Positions 9,195-18,025 are shown, numbered from the stretch's first letter. The stretch: DNA of 64,000 nt from Pseudomonas anatoliensis (GCF_017976235.1 NZ_JACVHC010000003.1:62001-126000), one strand, 5' to 3'. Translations and numbers: made by a program. Notes: generated from the letters alone by a model not told the origin.

Positions 9195-10326
9195 TCTGCC
9201 AGCAAAACCTGAAATCGGCCTGCCGCTGTGGCTGCTCGCCGAGCTGACGTATCGCTGCCCGCTGCAATGCCCGTACTGCTCCAATCCACTGGATTTCGCC
9301 GAGCAGGGTAAAGAGCTGAGTACCGAACAGTGGATCAAGGTATTTCGCGAAGCACGGGAGATGGGCGCGGCGCAGTTGGGCTTTTCTGGTGGTGAGCCGC
9401 TGGTGCGCCAGGACCTCGCCGAGCTGATAGCTGAAGCGCGCAAATTGGGGTTCTACACCAACCTGATCACCTCTGGCATCGGCTTGACCGAGCAGAAAAT
9501 CAGCGACTTCAAGAAGGCCGGCCTTGATCACATCCAGATCAGTTTCCAGGCCAGCGACGAGCAAGTGAACAACCTGCTCGCCGGCTCGAAAAAAGCCTTC
9601 GCGCAGAAGCTGGAAATGGCCCGTGCCGTGAAGGCCCACGGCTATCCGATGGTGCTGAACTTCGTCACTCATCGGCACAACATCGACAAGATCGACCGCA
9701 TCATCGAGCTGTGTATTGCGCTGGAAGCCGACTTCGTCGAGCTCGCCACTTGCCAGTTCTACGGTTGGGCGCAGCTTAATCGTGTCGGTCTGTTGCCGAC
9801 CAAAGAGCAACTGGTCCGCGCCGAACGCATCACCAACGAATACCGCGCCAAACTGAAAGCCGAAGGGCATCCGTGCAAGCTGATTTTCGTGACCCCGGAC
9901 TACTATGAAGAACGCCCGAAAGCCTGCATGAACGGCTGGGGCAGTATTTTTCTGACAGTCACACCGGACGGCACCGCCCTGCCTTGTCATGGCGCCCGCC
10001 AGATGCCGGTAAAATTTCCCAATGTGCGCGACCACAGCATGCAGCACATCTGGTACGACTCGTTCGGCTTCAACCGCTTTCGCGGTTACGACTGGATGCC
10101 CGAGCCGTGCCGCTCCTGCGACGAAAAGGAAAAGGATTTCGGCGGCTGCCGCTGCCAGGCATTCATGCTTACCGGTGATGCGAGCAACGCCGACCCGGTG
10201 TGCAGCAAATCCGAACATCACGGCGTGATCCTTGCGGCCCGCGAAGAAGCCGAGCACGCCACCCAAACCATCGAACAACTGGCCTTCCGCAATGAACGAA
10301 ACTCGCGCCTCATCGCTAAAGGCTGA
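9166..10326 (+). CDS. pqqE: PqqE, radical SAM PqqA Glu-Tyr crosslinking enzyme
   Basis: 386 residues from a GTG start at 9166, preceded by GGAGG six to seven bases upstream inside pqqD. Upstream in-frame ATGs would lie deep in pqqD and add non-homologous sequence. The radical SAM motif is CPLQCPYC (Cys31, 35, 38), with FSGGEPLVR nearby; the SPASM-type auxiliary cluster cysteines lie in the C-terminal third ([29 protein letters not shown]). It forms the C-C bond between Glu16 and Tyr20 of PqqA. The 3' end overlaps the following peptidase gene by 35 bases. Confidence 0.95.
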   Translation: MRNTGSPLVDLPAKPEIGLPLWLLAELTYRCPLQCPYCSNPLDFAEQGKELSTEQWIKVFREAREMGAAQLGFSGGEPLVRQDLAELIAEARKLGFYTNLITSGIGLTEQKISDFKKAGLDHIQISFQASDEQVNNLLAGSKKAFAQKLEMARAVKAHGYPMVLNFVTHRHNIDKIDRIIELCIALEADFVELATCQFYGWAQLNRVGLLPTKEQLVRAERITNEYRAKLKAEGHPCKLIFVTPDYYEERPKACMNGWGSIFLTVTPDGTALPCHGARQMPVKFPNVRDHSMQHIWYDSFGFNRFRGYDWMPEPCRSCDEKEKDFGGCRCQAFMLTGDASNADPVCSKSEHHGVILAAREEAEHATQTIEQLAFRNERNSRLIAKG

Positions 10327-12100
10327 GCCTTTCAGCGCCGCCCAAGCCGTCGCTGCCGGAATGGATTTTGCCGAACTGCAACTCGGTGCCAACGGTTTGT
10401 TCTGGAACGAATATCGCCCGGAAGATGCCGCGTGCCGAATCTGGCACTGGCGCGACGGCGTGGCGAAATGTCTGACGCCCACAGGTTTCAGCGTGCGCAG
10501 TCGGGTGTACGAATATGGCGGCGGAGCGTTTTGTCTAACGCCTGACGGTGTGGTTTTCGTTAATGAGGCGGATCAGCAGCTTTACCGGCAGACACTGGAT
10601 GGCTTGCCCGAGGCGCTGACATCAGGCGAGTGCCGCTATGGCGATGTGAATTTTGCCGACGGCCAGATTCTGGCAGTCGAGGAAAATGGTGATCAACATC
10701 GACTGGTCGCAATCGCTCTGGCCGATGGCACGCGCAGCTTGGTGGCCGAGGGTGCGGATTTTTATGCCGCGCCGACCATCAGTCCAAATGGGCAGCGAAT
10801 GGCATGGATTGAATGGAGCCGTCCGCATCAACCGTGGACGTCAACCCGTTTGATGGTGGCCGAGCGTTCCGGGCAAAGCATTTCAGCGCCCCGCTGCGTA
10901 GCGGGTGACGCCATTGAAGAGTCGATTCAACAGCCGCGTTTCGACGCAAAAGGACAGCTTTACTGTCTGACCGACCGCGCGGGCTTTTGGCAGCCTTATG
11001 TCGAATCAATGGATGGATTCCAGCCATTGCCCAGCGCGCAAGCGGATCACGCGCCTGCGCCGTGGCAAATGGGCGGCTGCACCTGGCTGCCACTGGCTGA
11101 TGGTTATCTGGCCAGTTGGAGTGAAGGTGGTTTCGGTCGCCTCGCCTTGAACGACGAAGACTTCACCGGCGATTACAGCCGCTTCCGGCATCTGGCACTG
11201 GATGAGCGATTCATCTATTGCATCGCAGCCTCGCCGATCAGCCCTTCGGCGGTGATCGCCATTGACCGCGCATCCCATCAAGTAAAAGTGCTGGCCGGCG
11301 GCGTTGCGCCGCTGTCCGCCGAACGCATCAGCCGCCCGCAAACCCTGCGCTACCCAAGCGGTTCGGGCGAGGCGCACGGGTTCTTTTATCCGGCGATGAG
11401 TGGTGAAACGAAGCCGCCGCTGGTGGTGTTCATCCATGGCGGCCCGACCTCGGCCTGCTACCCGATGCTCGATCCGCGCATCCAATACTGGACGCAACGC
11501 GGCTTCGCCGTCGCCGACCTCAACTATCGCGGCAGCAGCGGCTATGGCCGGGAATATCGGCAGGCGTTGCATTTGAGTTGGGGTGACGTCGATGTCGAGG
11601 ACGCCTGCGCCGTGGTCGACTATCTCGCCAGACAAGGCCTGATCGACGGTGATCGCGCGTTCATCCGTGGCGGCAGCGCTGGCGGCTACACGACGCTGTG
11701 CGCTCTCGCTTTCCATCAAGTGTTCCGCGCCGGCGCCAGCCTCTACGGGGTCAGCGATCCGATCGCCCTTGCCCGTGCGACGCACAAGTTCGAAGGCGAT
11801 TACCTGGACTGGCTGATTGGCGATCCCGAACAGGACGCTGAACGCTACGCTGCCCGCACACCCTTGTTGCACGCAAGCAATATCCGCGTGCCGGTGATTT
11901 TCTTTCAGGGTGAACTGGACGCCGTCGTCGTCCCGCAACAAACCCGCGACATGGTCACGGCGCTGGAGCAGAACGGCATTCCGGTCGAGGCGCACTACTA
12001 CGCCGACGAACGCCACGGCTTTCGTCGAGCAGTGAATCAGGCGCATGCGTTGGAGCGGGAGTGGACGTTTTATCGGCGGGTGATGGGATTGGTGGACTGA
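10292..12100 (+). CDS. S9 (prolyl oligopeptidase) family peptidase of the PQQ operon
   Basis: 602 residues. A beta-propeller-like N-terminal region precedes a C-terminal alpha/beta-hydrolase domain with the nucleophile elbow [10 protein letters not shown] (GxSxGG), an Asp in [12 protein letters not shown] and the catalytic His in [11 protein letters not shown]. The ATG at 10292 gives a 35-base overlap with pqqE; the earlier in-frame ATG at 10232 lies deep in pqqE. Homologues at this place are called pqqH or PQQ-associated peptidase in other pseudomonads; whether they are needed for PQQ is uncertain. It may degrade the trimmed PqqA remnant. Confidence 0.88.
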   Translation: MNETRASSLKAEPFSAAQAVAAGMDFAELQLGANGLFWNEYRPEDAACRIWHWRDGVAKCLTPTGFSVRSRVYEYGGGAFCLTPDGVVFVNEADQQLYRQTLDGLPEALTSGECRYGDVNFADGQILAVEENGDQHRLVAIALADGTRSLVAEGADFYAAPTISPNGQRMAWIEWSRPHQPWTSTRLMVAERSGQSISAPRCVAGDAIEESIQQPRFDAKGQLYCLTDRAGFWQPYVESMDGFQPLPSAQADHAPAPWQMGGCTWLPLADGYLASWSEGGFGRLALNDEDFTGDYSRFRHLALDERFIYCIAASPISPSAVIAIDRASHQVKVLAGGVAPLSAERISRPQTLRYPSGSGEAHGFFYPAMSGETKPPLVVFIHGGPTSACYPMLDPRIQYWTQRGFAVADLNYRGSSGYGREYRQALHLSWGDVDVEDACAVVDYLARQGLIDGDRAFIRGGSAGGYTTLCALAFHQVFRAGASLYGVSDPIALARATHKFEGDYLDWLIGDPEQDAERYAARTPLLHASNIRVPVIFFQGELDAVVVPQQTRDMVTALEQNGIPVEAHYYADERHGFRRAVNQAHALEREWTFYRRVMGLVD

Positions 12101-12135
12101 AAGCTGCGCCCACCCGTCTGAATAGCGGTGCCCCA

Positions 12136-12211
12136 ATCGCGAGCAGGCTCACTCCTACAAAGAATTTATGAACCGCATAAATCCCTTTGTAGGAGTGAGC
12201 CTGCTCGCGAT
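12136..12211. repeat. REPIN (GTAGGAGTGAGCCTGCTCGC family)
   Basis: Inverted arms ATCGCGAGCAGGCTCACTCC and GGAGTGAGCCTGCTCGCGAT separated by about 35 bases. The same family is at 32361, 43349 and 58721. It sits between the convergent S9 peptidase gene and the small Pmp3-type gene. Confidence 0.95.
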
Positions 12212-12236
12212 AGCTATCTACCTGGCGCCGCAGAAC

Positions 12237-12395
12237 TCAGCGCTTGGCGATGATATACACCGCGTGCACGATCCCTGGAATGTAACCGCACAACGTCAGC
12301 AGAATGTTCAGCCAGAATGCCCCGCCAAATCCGACCTGCAGAAACACACCCAGTGGCGGCAACAGAATGGCGATGATGATACGAATGAAATCCAT
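12237..12395 (-). CDS. YqaE/Pmp3 family small membrane protein
   Basis: 52 residues, starting MDFIRIIIAILLPPLGVFLQ and ending GIVHAVYIIAKR. Two hydrophobic segments flank a GFGGAFWLN turn, which is the Pmp3/YqaE fold. AGGAG stands seven bases before the ATG. Family members affect membrane potential or salt and stress tolerance, and the exact role is unclear. The terminal GYIPGIVHAVYI signature makes the assignment strong despite the small size. Confidence 0.9.
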   Translation of the reverse strand: MDFIRIIIAILLPPLGVFLQVGFGGAFWLNILLTLCGYIPGIVHAVYIIAKR

Positions 12396-12503
12396 GGGTC
12401 AGCTCCTGATTGGGGGTTGGCTCGCTTGAGCCATACACGCTAATGACCCGTGCCGCTTGTCAGGGTTCATTGCCAATTGCAGCATTAATAGCTCACTGCC
12501 AGC

Positions 12504-12824
12504 TCAGGCAAGAATCTGCAGCCCGTGTTTTTGCACAATGCTAAGTAACTTCAACGCCATTCCGCTTGGGTGCTTGTCGCCAGACTCCCACTGTTTGACT
12601 GTCGAGGCACTGGTATTCAAATAGCGCGCAAACACTGGTTGGCTGACATTATTACGCTCTCGCAACGCTTTGATCTGATCCGCCTGAATCGCATCAGGAA
12701 CCGTTGCCAGACATGAATCATCGAACTCTCGCATCGTCGCCTTACTGATTGCACCCACGGAAAGCAGGGCACTGGCCGACTCATGTATGGATTCAAAAAC
12801 TTCACTCTTGAATTTTTTACTCAT
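12504..12824 (-). CDS. HigA-like antitoxin with helix-turn-helix
   Basis: 106 residues. The C-terminal half holds an XRE/Cro helix-turn-helix (about 55-100: IKALRERNNVSQPVFARYLN, then TSASTVKQWESG). The start at 12824 overlaps the toxin stop by 8 bases (ATGAGTAA), so translation is coupled. It should neutralise the toxin and repress the promoter through the palindrome at 13192-13210. Toxin-first order is typical of higBA. The base composition is more AT-rich than the neighbours, which hints at acquisition. Confidence 0.85.
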   Translation of the reverse strand: MSKKFKSEVFESIHESASALLSVGAISKATMREFDDSCLATVPDAIQADQIKALRERNNVSQPVFARYLNTSASTVKQWESGDKHPSGMALKLLSIVQKHGLQILA

Positions 12825-13173
12825 GAAATATCTCCACAAACTCCTTCATAGCCAGTAATCCCTGGATTTGGACTTCGGTAAGCTGCGCGTAGACCTTCGC
12901 CAACTTGCGTAGATCCTTCAACTCCGCAGTGCTGATATTGCTTCGATCCTGCTTGGCAAACAGCACTTGATAGATCCAATAGCGCCCACCTTTTGCCAAA
13001 ACAAGCGAACGGTGACGGTTGGAATTGAGGCGTTTTTTCCTTACGCCACCGCCAAGATCGTCTGCTTGACCATCGAGCATCTGGACAAATGCTTCCTTGA
13101 GCTCCCCATCAGATATCCATGCTCTGCCGGCCTGTATCGCGAAACCCTTGGTCTTGAACAACCTGAAAGACAT
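12817..13173 (-). CDS. RelE/HigB-like toxin
   Basis: 118 residues beginning MSFRLFKTKGFAIQAGRAWI. The central GGGVRKKRLNSNRHRSLVLA and GRYWIYQVLFAKQDRSNI stretches match the HigB-type RelE family with a basic RNase-like surface. The ATG at 13173 is preferred over one at 13188, because MSFRLFKTK is the family start and GGAAGG lies close upstream. Members are usually ribosome-dependent mRNA interferases; that is family knowledge and is not shown here. Confidence 0.82.
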   Translation of the reverse strand: MSFRLFKTKGFAIQAGRAWISDGELKEAFVQMLDGQADDLGGGVRKKRLNSNRHRSLVLAKGGRYWIYQVLFAKQDRSNISTAELKDLRKLAKVYAQLTEVQIQGLLAMKEFVEIFHE

Positions 13174-13191
13174 CGGTATCCCTTCCAAATA

Positions 13192-13210
13192 TATACCACC
13201 TAGTGGTATA
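13192..13210. promoter_or_regulatory. Operator palindrome upstream of the toxin-antitoxin pair
   Basis: TATACCAC-CTA-GTGGTATA: perfect 8-base arms with a 3-base spacer, 19 bases before the toxin start. This is the expected position and form for an autorepressor site bound by the helix-turn-helix antitoxin. TATA-rich arms may overlap the -10 element. Confidence 0.75.
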
Positions 13211-13336
13211 GATCACAAAGCCCGACCTCTACGACATCGGTTCACTGGCACCCGCATTCCCTGCAGGCCCCTTTCTAAAAAAGCATTGGCTCAACTATCT
13301 CTCAAGCGCTAAATCGATTTGGCAAAATCCGGCCAC

Positions 13337-13375
13337 AAAAAAACGCCCCACGCCAAAAGAATCAGGCGTGGGGCG
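13337..13375 (-). terminator. Intrinsic terminator of the aminotransferase gene
   Basis: On the minus strand, CGCCCCACGCC (13375-13365) pairs with GGCGTGGGGCG (13354-13344), followed by a run of seven T. It lies about 50 bases after the aminotransferase stop. Confidence 0.88.
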
Positions 13376-13423
13376 TGCGTTATACCGCGAGACGGTTCAT
13401 GAAATCGGGTGGGAAAGATCGGG

Positions 13424-14707
13424 TCAGACGGCAATCCCTTTGCGGCATTGCAGTTGTGCGGTGCGCACTCGGGAGAAGGCCCGGGCCAGGCGCAGGAGCA
13501 TTTCGTCGATGTTGGCATTGCTGACGGTGAGTGCCGGGGTGAAGCGCAGGCAGTTGGCTTGTGGGGCGTTGAGTATCAGCCCTTCATGCAGCGCTGCTTT
13601 GACTACCGCGTTCGCCGAATCGTCCGACAGGGTCAAACCCCAGAACAACCCTTGCCCGCGCAGATCACCGTGATCATAACGATGCGCCAGCCGTGCGAGG
13701 CCTTCACGAAGATGCTGACCGTTGTCCCGGACCTGCTGAAGGAAAGCGCGATCCTGAACACTGTCGAGCACCACCAGCCCTGCCGCGGTCATGAGTGCGT
13801 TGCCATGATGCGTGCCGCCCAGTTCGCCCTCGTCGAAACAGCAAGCTTTGCCGCGCGCCAGCAGCGCCGCCAATGGCACGCCACCGCCCAAGCCTTTGCC
13901 GAGCACGACGATATCGGCGCGCACGCCGTAGGACTGTTCGGCAAGCAAGGTGCCGCAACGGCCGATGCCGGTTTGCACTTCGTCGAGGATCAGCAGAATC
14001 CCCAGTTCGCGGCACAGGCGTTCGACACCTTTGAGGTAGCGATCGGTCGCCGGGACAACCCCGGCATCGCTCTGGATCGGCTCAAGCATGATCGCCACGG
14101 TCTGCGCGTCGACGGCGTCATGCAGCGCCGACAGATCGTTGAACGGCACCAGATCGAACCCCGGCAGCAGCGGTGCAAAGCGATTGTGCAGGTTGCAACT
14201 GTCCGACGCCGAGATCGTCGCCAGACTACGACCATGACAACCCTGCCTCGCCACAATGATCCGTGAGGCGCCGCCACGATGCAGCTGTCCCCACTTGCGC
14301 GCCAGTTTGATCGCCGCTTCGCAGGCTTCGCTGCCGCTGTTGAGCAGGTACGCCTGATCGCTGGAGGTGCTGGCACAGAGCCGTTCGGCGAGGCTGAGCA
14401 TGCCGCGGTTGTGCAAACTGAAACCGGGATTAATCAGCGCTTGGGCCTGACTGGCGATGGCTTTGACCAAAGCCGAAGGACTGTGGCCAAGACTATTGGC
14501 GCCGCCGGCCTGGGAGAAATCGAGGTAAGCGCGATCGTTGCTGTCCCACAGCCACGACCCCTGACCCCGAACGAAAACCTGCTGCGGCCGTTCAACGCTC
14601 GGCATCAGGCGATCGCTATTCAGGCTGTCATCCGCATCGGAATGCTTGGCATCGAAGGCAAGGTCATCGAGGCTAGGCGCAGGGCGCCGCAAATTAAACA
14701 GATTCAT
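13424..14707 (-). CDS. Class III PLP-dependent aminotransferase (acetylornithine/4-aminobutyrate type)
   Basis: 427 residues from the ATG at 14707 (MNLFNLRRPAPSLDDLAFDA). Class III signatures are YLLNSGSEACEAAIKLARKW, the cofactor aspartate in LILDEVQTGIGRCG, and the PLP lysine in VVLGKGLGGGVPLAA. Family members transfer an omega-amino group (acetylornithine, GABA, 5-aminovalerate). The substrate is not decidable from sequence. The ribosome-binding GAGG lies in a hairpin directly before the start. It is divergent from the LysR gene that probably controls it. An upstream ATG at 14764 would read through the hairpin and is less likely. Confidence 0.85.
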   Translation of the reverse strand: MNLFNLRRPAPSLDDLAFDAKHSDADDSLNSDRLMPSVERPQQVFVRGQGSWLWDSNDRAYLDFSQAGGANSLGHSPSALVKAIASQAQALINPGFSLHNRGMLSLAERLCASTSSDQAYLLNSGSEACEAAIKLARKWGQLHRGGASRIIVARQGCHGRSLATISASDSCNLHNRFAPLLPGFDLVPFNDLSALHDAVDAQTVAIMLEPIQSDAGVVPATDRYLKGVERLCRELGILLILDEVQTGIGRCGTLLAEQSYGVRADIVVLGKGLGGGVPLAALLARGKACCFDEGELGGTHHGNALMTAAGLVVLDSVQDRAFLQQVRDNGQHLREGLARLAHRYDHGDLRGQGLFWGLTLSDDSANAVVKAALHEGLILNAPQANCLRFTPALTVSNANIDEMLLRLARAFSRVRTAQLQCRKGIAV

Positions 14708-14710
14708 TGG

Positions 14711-14734
14711 AAAAAACCTCGTTCGAGGTTTTTT
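14711..14734 (-). promoter_or_regulatory. Terminator-like hairpin covering the aminotransferase ribosome-binding site
   Basis: Read on the minus strand: AAAAAACCTC, loop GAAC, GAGGTTTTTT, then CCA and the ATG. The stem is a perfect 10 bp. The only Shine-Dalgarno candidate (GAGG, nine bases from the ATG) is in the 3' arm, and the T run makes it resemble a short intrinsic terminator. It may act as an attenuator or translational switch. Confidence 0.6.
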
Positions 14735-14848
14735 GAACTGCCTATGCAAACACTGTCGCAGCAAAAGCTATTCATCGCGCGCTCTGGCCCTGTAAGCCTT
14801 GTGATTGCGGTTAGACTAGGCGCACTGACGGCCTCGGGCCATTTCGAT

Positions 14849-14867
14849 TTATCAGCATTTTCGATAA
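14849..14867. promoter_or_regulatory. Candidate LysR-type binding site (ATC-N9-GAT)
   Basis: TTATC-AGCATTTTC-GATAA: 5-base arms with a 9-base spacer containing the classic LysR ATC-N9-GAT pattern, nine bases before the LysR start, in the divergent region shared with the aminotransferase. Autoregulation is a reasonable inference. Confidence 0.5.
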
Positions 14868-14876
14868 GCATTACTT

Positions 14877-15806
14877 ATGGATTTCAAACAACTGCGTTAT
14901 TTCGTCGCGGTCTACGAGGAAGGTCATGTCGGACGGGCTGCCGAACGCCTGTCGATCTCCCAACCCGCGCTGTCACAGCAGATCCGCCATCTCGAGCAAA
15001 ATCTCGACGTGACCCTGTTCGAACGCAGCAGCAAACGCCTGCTGCCGACCCTCGCTGCCCACACGCTGTACAACCACGCGCTGCCATTGCTCGACGGGCT
15101 GCAACGCGCGCGCGAAGCGCTCGGCAACTTCAAGGGCCAAGCTTTGCGCACCTTGGCGATTGGCGTCTTGCAAACCGTACACACCAGTCTGGTGCCGCAA
15201 ATGCTTGAGCGAGTGCGCAAGGCGCAACCGCATCTGGTGGTGCAGATTTATGAATTGACCGGGCTGGAGATTGAACGGCGTTTGCTTAACGGCTCACTGG
15301 ACATCGGCATCAGCTATCTGCCGCCACGTCAGCCAGGGCTGCATGGCGTGATGCTGTACGAAGATGAACTGACACTGGTCATCCCGGCGGACCATCCGTT
15401 GCGTGAATTCAAGAAGGTTTCGATTCGCCAGGCGGCCGAATTGCCGATGCTGTTACTGGGCGAGGAGTTTCAGATCCGCCAGATCTGGCAGGCGCAATTG
15501 ACCAGCCTTGGCCGTCGCCCGCAAGTGCAGGCCGAGCTGAACAATATGCTGGGGATTCTCGACAGTCTGCCGCACACCAAACTGGCAACGGTGCTGCCCG
15601 GTCACTCGCAAAAAGAGTACGACGACGAGGATCTGCTGTGGAAACCGCTGAGCGAGCCACGGGTGCCGTTGAAAGTCGGGCTGGTGTGTCGCGACGTGCA
15701 ACGTCAGCAAGCTTCGCTGGCGCTACTGCGGACATTGCTGGAAGAGGTCATGGGGCGCGATGAGAAAGCGTTAAAGAGCCCGCCACCACTGGACTCCCTG
15801 ACCTGA
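14877..15806 (+). CDS. LysR family transcriptional regulator
   Basis: 309 residues. An N-terminal winged helix-turn-helix (MDFKQLRYFVAVYEEGHVGR then AAERLSISQPALSQQIRHLE, residues 1-60) is followed by a substrate-binding domain (about 90-295; IGVLQTVHTSLVPQMLERV, LDIGISYLPP, DELTLVIPADHPL). It is divergent from the aminotransferase gene and likely regulates it. The effector cannot be named. A terminator follows. Confidence 0.9.
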   Translation: MDFKQLRYFVAVYEEGHVGRAAERLSISQPALSQQIRHLEQNLDVTLFERSSKRLLPTLAAHTLYNHALPLLDGLQRAREALGNFKGQALRTLAIGVLQTVHTSLVPQMLERVRKAQPHLVVQIYELTGLEIERRLLNGSLDIGISYLPPRQPGLHGVMLYEDELTLVIPADHPLREFKKVSIRQAAELPMLLLGEEFQIRQIWQAQLTSLGRRPQVQAELNNMLGILDSLPHTKLATVLPGHSQKEYDDEDLLWKPLSEPRVPLKVGLVCRDVQRQQASLALLRTLLEEVMGRDEKALKSPPPLDSLT

Positions 15807-15828
15807 AAACTTTTCTTCAGGCAAAAGA

Positions 15829-15850
15829 AAACCCCGCCGAAGCGGGGCTT
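15829..15850 (+). terminator. Intrinsic terminator after the LysR gene
   Basis: CCCCGC (15832-15837), loop CGAA, GCGGGG (15842-15847), flanked by AAAA and CTTT. A short GC-rich stem about 25 bases after the stop. Confidence 0.7.
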
Positions 15851-15998
15851 TGCAGACTGTTTCCCTGACATCCATTTCACTCCGCCACCCTGGCAGAATC
15901 CTACGTGTCCGTGTTGTTGCTTTGCGCTTCCTGCGCGACGTCCATGAAATGTAGATTAGCCGTGGATCCAATCTACGCATATGGGAGAACAGCAGCAC

Positions 15999-16024
15999 GT
16001 CATGTAAGCGATTGCTTACATGAC
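15999..16024. promoter_or_regulatory. Perfect 11-bp palindrome of unknown role
   Basis: GTCATGTAAGC, loop GATT, GCTTACATGAC. It is ten bases beyond the stop of the minus-strand acyl-CoA dehydrogenase and lacks a T run on either side, so it is a poor intrinsic terminator. It could be a protein-binding site or an mRNA 3'-end stabiliser. Confidence 0.55.
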
Positions 16025-16033
16025 CGTATCAGA

Positions 16034-17812
16034 TCAGAACTGAGCTGCATCCAGCAGGTACAGCGACTCACTACCGGCCTTCACCGACGCGCTCAACGAG
16101 TGAATGCGCGGCAGCAGGCGGGCGAAGTAGAAGCGCGCGGTGCCAAGTTTGCTGGCATAAAAATCGTCCTGCGCCTCTTTGCCCAACGCGGCTTTGGCCA
16201 TCAGTGCCCACATGTAGGCGTAGGCCACGTAACCAAACGCCTGCAAGTATTCGACCGACGCAGCGCCAATTTCGTGCGGATTGTTTTTCGCCCGATCCAG
16301 CACCCACGACGTCAGCTCGTCGAGCGTTGCGACGGCGTCGTTCAACGGCTTGGTAAATTCGCCGAGATCCGCACTGGCAGTCGCGGTGAAGTGGCGGATT
16401 TCATCAGCGAACAGTTGATAAAACGCTCCACCGCTGCCGACGATCTTGCGACCCACCAGATCCAGCGCCTGAATGCCGTTGGTGCCTTCGTAGATCTGGG
16501 TAATGCGCACGTCACGTACCAGTTGTTCCTGGCCCCACTCGCGGATGTACCCGTGGCCGCCGAAAATCTGCTGGCCGTGCACGGTGGTTTCCAGACCCAG
16601 ATCGGTGAGGAACGCCTTGGCAACCGGCGTCAGCAACGCCACCAGGTCTTCCGCACGCTTACGCGTCGCCGCGTCTTCGCTGAACTTGGCGGTGTCGAGT
16701 TGCATCGCCACGTATGTGGAGAATGCGCGACCACCTTCGTTCGAGGCTTTCATGGTCAGCAGCATGCGACGCACGTCCGGGTGGACGATGATCGGGTCAG
16801 CGACTTTGTCTTTGTTTTGCGCGCCCGTCGGCGAGCGGCTTTGCAGGCGGTCGCGAGCGTATTCGACGGCGTTCTGGTAGGAGCGCTCGCCAGTCGCAAG
16901 GCCCTGGATGCCGACGCCCAGACGCTCGTAGTTCATCATGGTGAACATCGCCGCCAGGCCTTTGTTCGGCTCACCGACCAGGTAACCGACGGCTTCGTCG
17001 AAGTTCATCACGCAAGTCGCGGACGCCTGGATGCCCATCTTGTGTTCGATCGAACCACAGTTGGCCGGGTTGCGCGCGCCCAGGCTGCCATCGGCATTGA
17101 CCATGAACTTCGGCACGAGGAACAGCGAGATGCCTTTCGGGCCCGCCGGTGCGTCCGGCAGTTTGGCCAGCACCAGGTGGATGATGTTTTCGGTGAGATC
17201 GTGTTCACCACCGGTGATGAAAATCTTGGTGCCGCTGACCTTGTAGGAACCGTCGGCCTGAGGTTCGGCTTTGGTGCGGATGATGCCCAGGTCGGTACCG
17301 GCGTGCGGCTCGGTCAGGCACATGGAACCTGCCCAAACGCCCGCGTACATGTTCGGCAGGTAAGCGGCTTTCAGCTCTTCGCTGGCGTGGGCGTTGATCG
17401 ACAGGCACGCGCCGGCAGTCAGCATCGGGTACAGACCGAAGGACAGGCTCGCGGAGTTGACCATTTCTTCAACCTGCGCCGACACGGCTTTGGGCATGCC
17501 CATGCCGCCGTATTGCGGATCGCCACCAACGCCAACCCAACCGCCCTCAGCGTAAGTCTGATAAGCCTGTGGAAAACCGGCCGGCGTGGTGACGGCACCG
17601 TCCGCCCAGTGGCAACCTTCTTCATCAGCGGCACGGCTAAGCGGCGCGATGCTTTTGCTGGTGACCTTGCCGGCCTCTTCGAGAATCGCTTCAACGGTCT
17701 CGGCGTCGACGGTCTCGGCCAGCGCCGGCAATTGCGCCCAAAGTTTGGCGACCTCGAACACTTCATTGAGGACGAAGCGCATATCGCGCAGCGGCGCTTT
17801 GTAGTCAGCCAT
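16034..17812 (-). CDS. Long acyl-CoA dehydrogenase (first of three paralogues)
   Basis: 592 residues starting [20 protein letters not shown]. Acyl-CoA dehydrogenase N, middle and C domains are visible (MCLTEPHAGTDLGIIRTKAE near 160; FITGGEHDLTENIIHLVLAK; IYEGTNGIQALDLVGRKI near 440), with an extra C-terminal helical domain of about 120 residues that distinguishes this 590-600-residue class from the 380-residue type. It performs the FAD-dependent first oxidation of beta-oxidation. It corresponds in place to the fadE-like genes beside the bio cluster in P. aeruginosa. Chain-length specificity is not readable. Confidence 0.92.
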   Translation of the reverse strand: MADYKAPLRDMRFVLNEVFEVAKLWAQLPALAETVDAETVEAILEEAGKVTSKSIAPLSRAADEEGCHWADGAVTTPAGFPQAYQTYAEGGWVGVGGDPQYGGMGMPKAVSAQVEEMVNSASLSFGLYPMLTAGACLSINAHASEELKAAYLPNMYAGVWAGSMCLTEPHAGTDLGIIRTKAEPQADGSYKVSGTKIFITGGEHDLTENIIHLVLAKLPDAPAGPKGISLFLVPKFMVNADGSLGARNPANCGSIEHKMGIQASATCVMNFDEAVGYLVGEPNKGLAAMFTMMNYERLGVGIQGLATGERSYQNAVEYARDRLQSRSPTGAQNKDKVADPIIVHPDVRRMLLTMKASNEGGRAFSTYVAMQLDTAKFSEDAATRKRAEDLVALLTPVAKAFLTDLGLETTVHGQQIFGGHGYIREWGQEQLVRDVRITQIYEGTNGIQALDLVGRKIVGSGGAFYQLFADEIRHFTATASADLGEFTKPLNDAVATLDELTSWVLDRAKNNPHEIGAASVEYLQAFGYVAYAYMWALMAKAALGKEAQDDFYASKLGTARFYFARLLPRIHSLSASVKAGSESLYLLDAAQF

Positions 17813-17910
17813 GGCAAACCTCGCAAGATCTAAACAGGTGATTCGTGGGAATGTGTTTTCGTTGAGCCGGAGTGTACCTCAACAACTTTTGCGACACATA
17901 GGGTCAGCCG

Positions 17911-17938
17911 GTGACTGATTTGTTATTTTTAGTCACCA
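17911..17938. promoter_or_regulatory. Inverted repeat GGTGACT-N14-AGTCACC
   Basis: Perfect 7-base arms separated by a 14-base AT-rich spacer, about 100 bases before the start of the acyl-CoA dehydrogenase at 17812. The arm centres are 21 bases apart, two helical turns, which suits a dimeric regulator. The alternative is a weak hairpin after the gene ending at 18026. Confidence 0.4.
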
Positions 17939-17945
17939 GAAAAAG

Positions 17946-18021
17946 TTCGCAGCCTTCACCAACTCCTACAGGTATAAAGCGATCCCGTGTAGGAGCTGCC
18001 GAAGGCTGCGATCTTTTGATC
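17946..18021. repeat. REPIN (GTAGGAGCTGCCGAAGGCTG family)
   Basis: A left arm with substitutions (TTCGCAGCCTTCACCAACTC) and a right arm GTAGGAGCTGCCGAAGGCTG then CGATCTTTTGATC. It ends a few bases before the stop codon of the minus-strand gene at 18026. Confidence 0.9.
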
Positions 18022-18025
18022 GACC

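Noticed and set aside
12168..12443. A 91-codon plus-strand frame between the S9 peptidase and the antitoxin
   Set aside because: It begins inside a REPIN and runs antisense to the Pmp3-type gene, which has a proper ribosome-binding site and family motifs.
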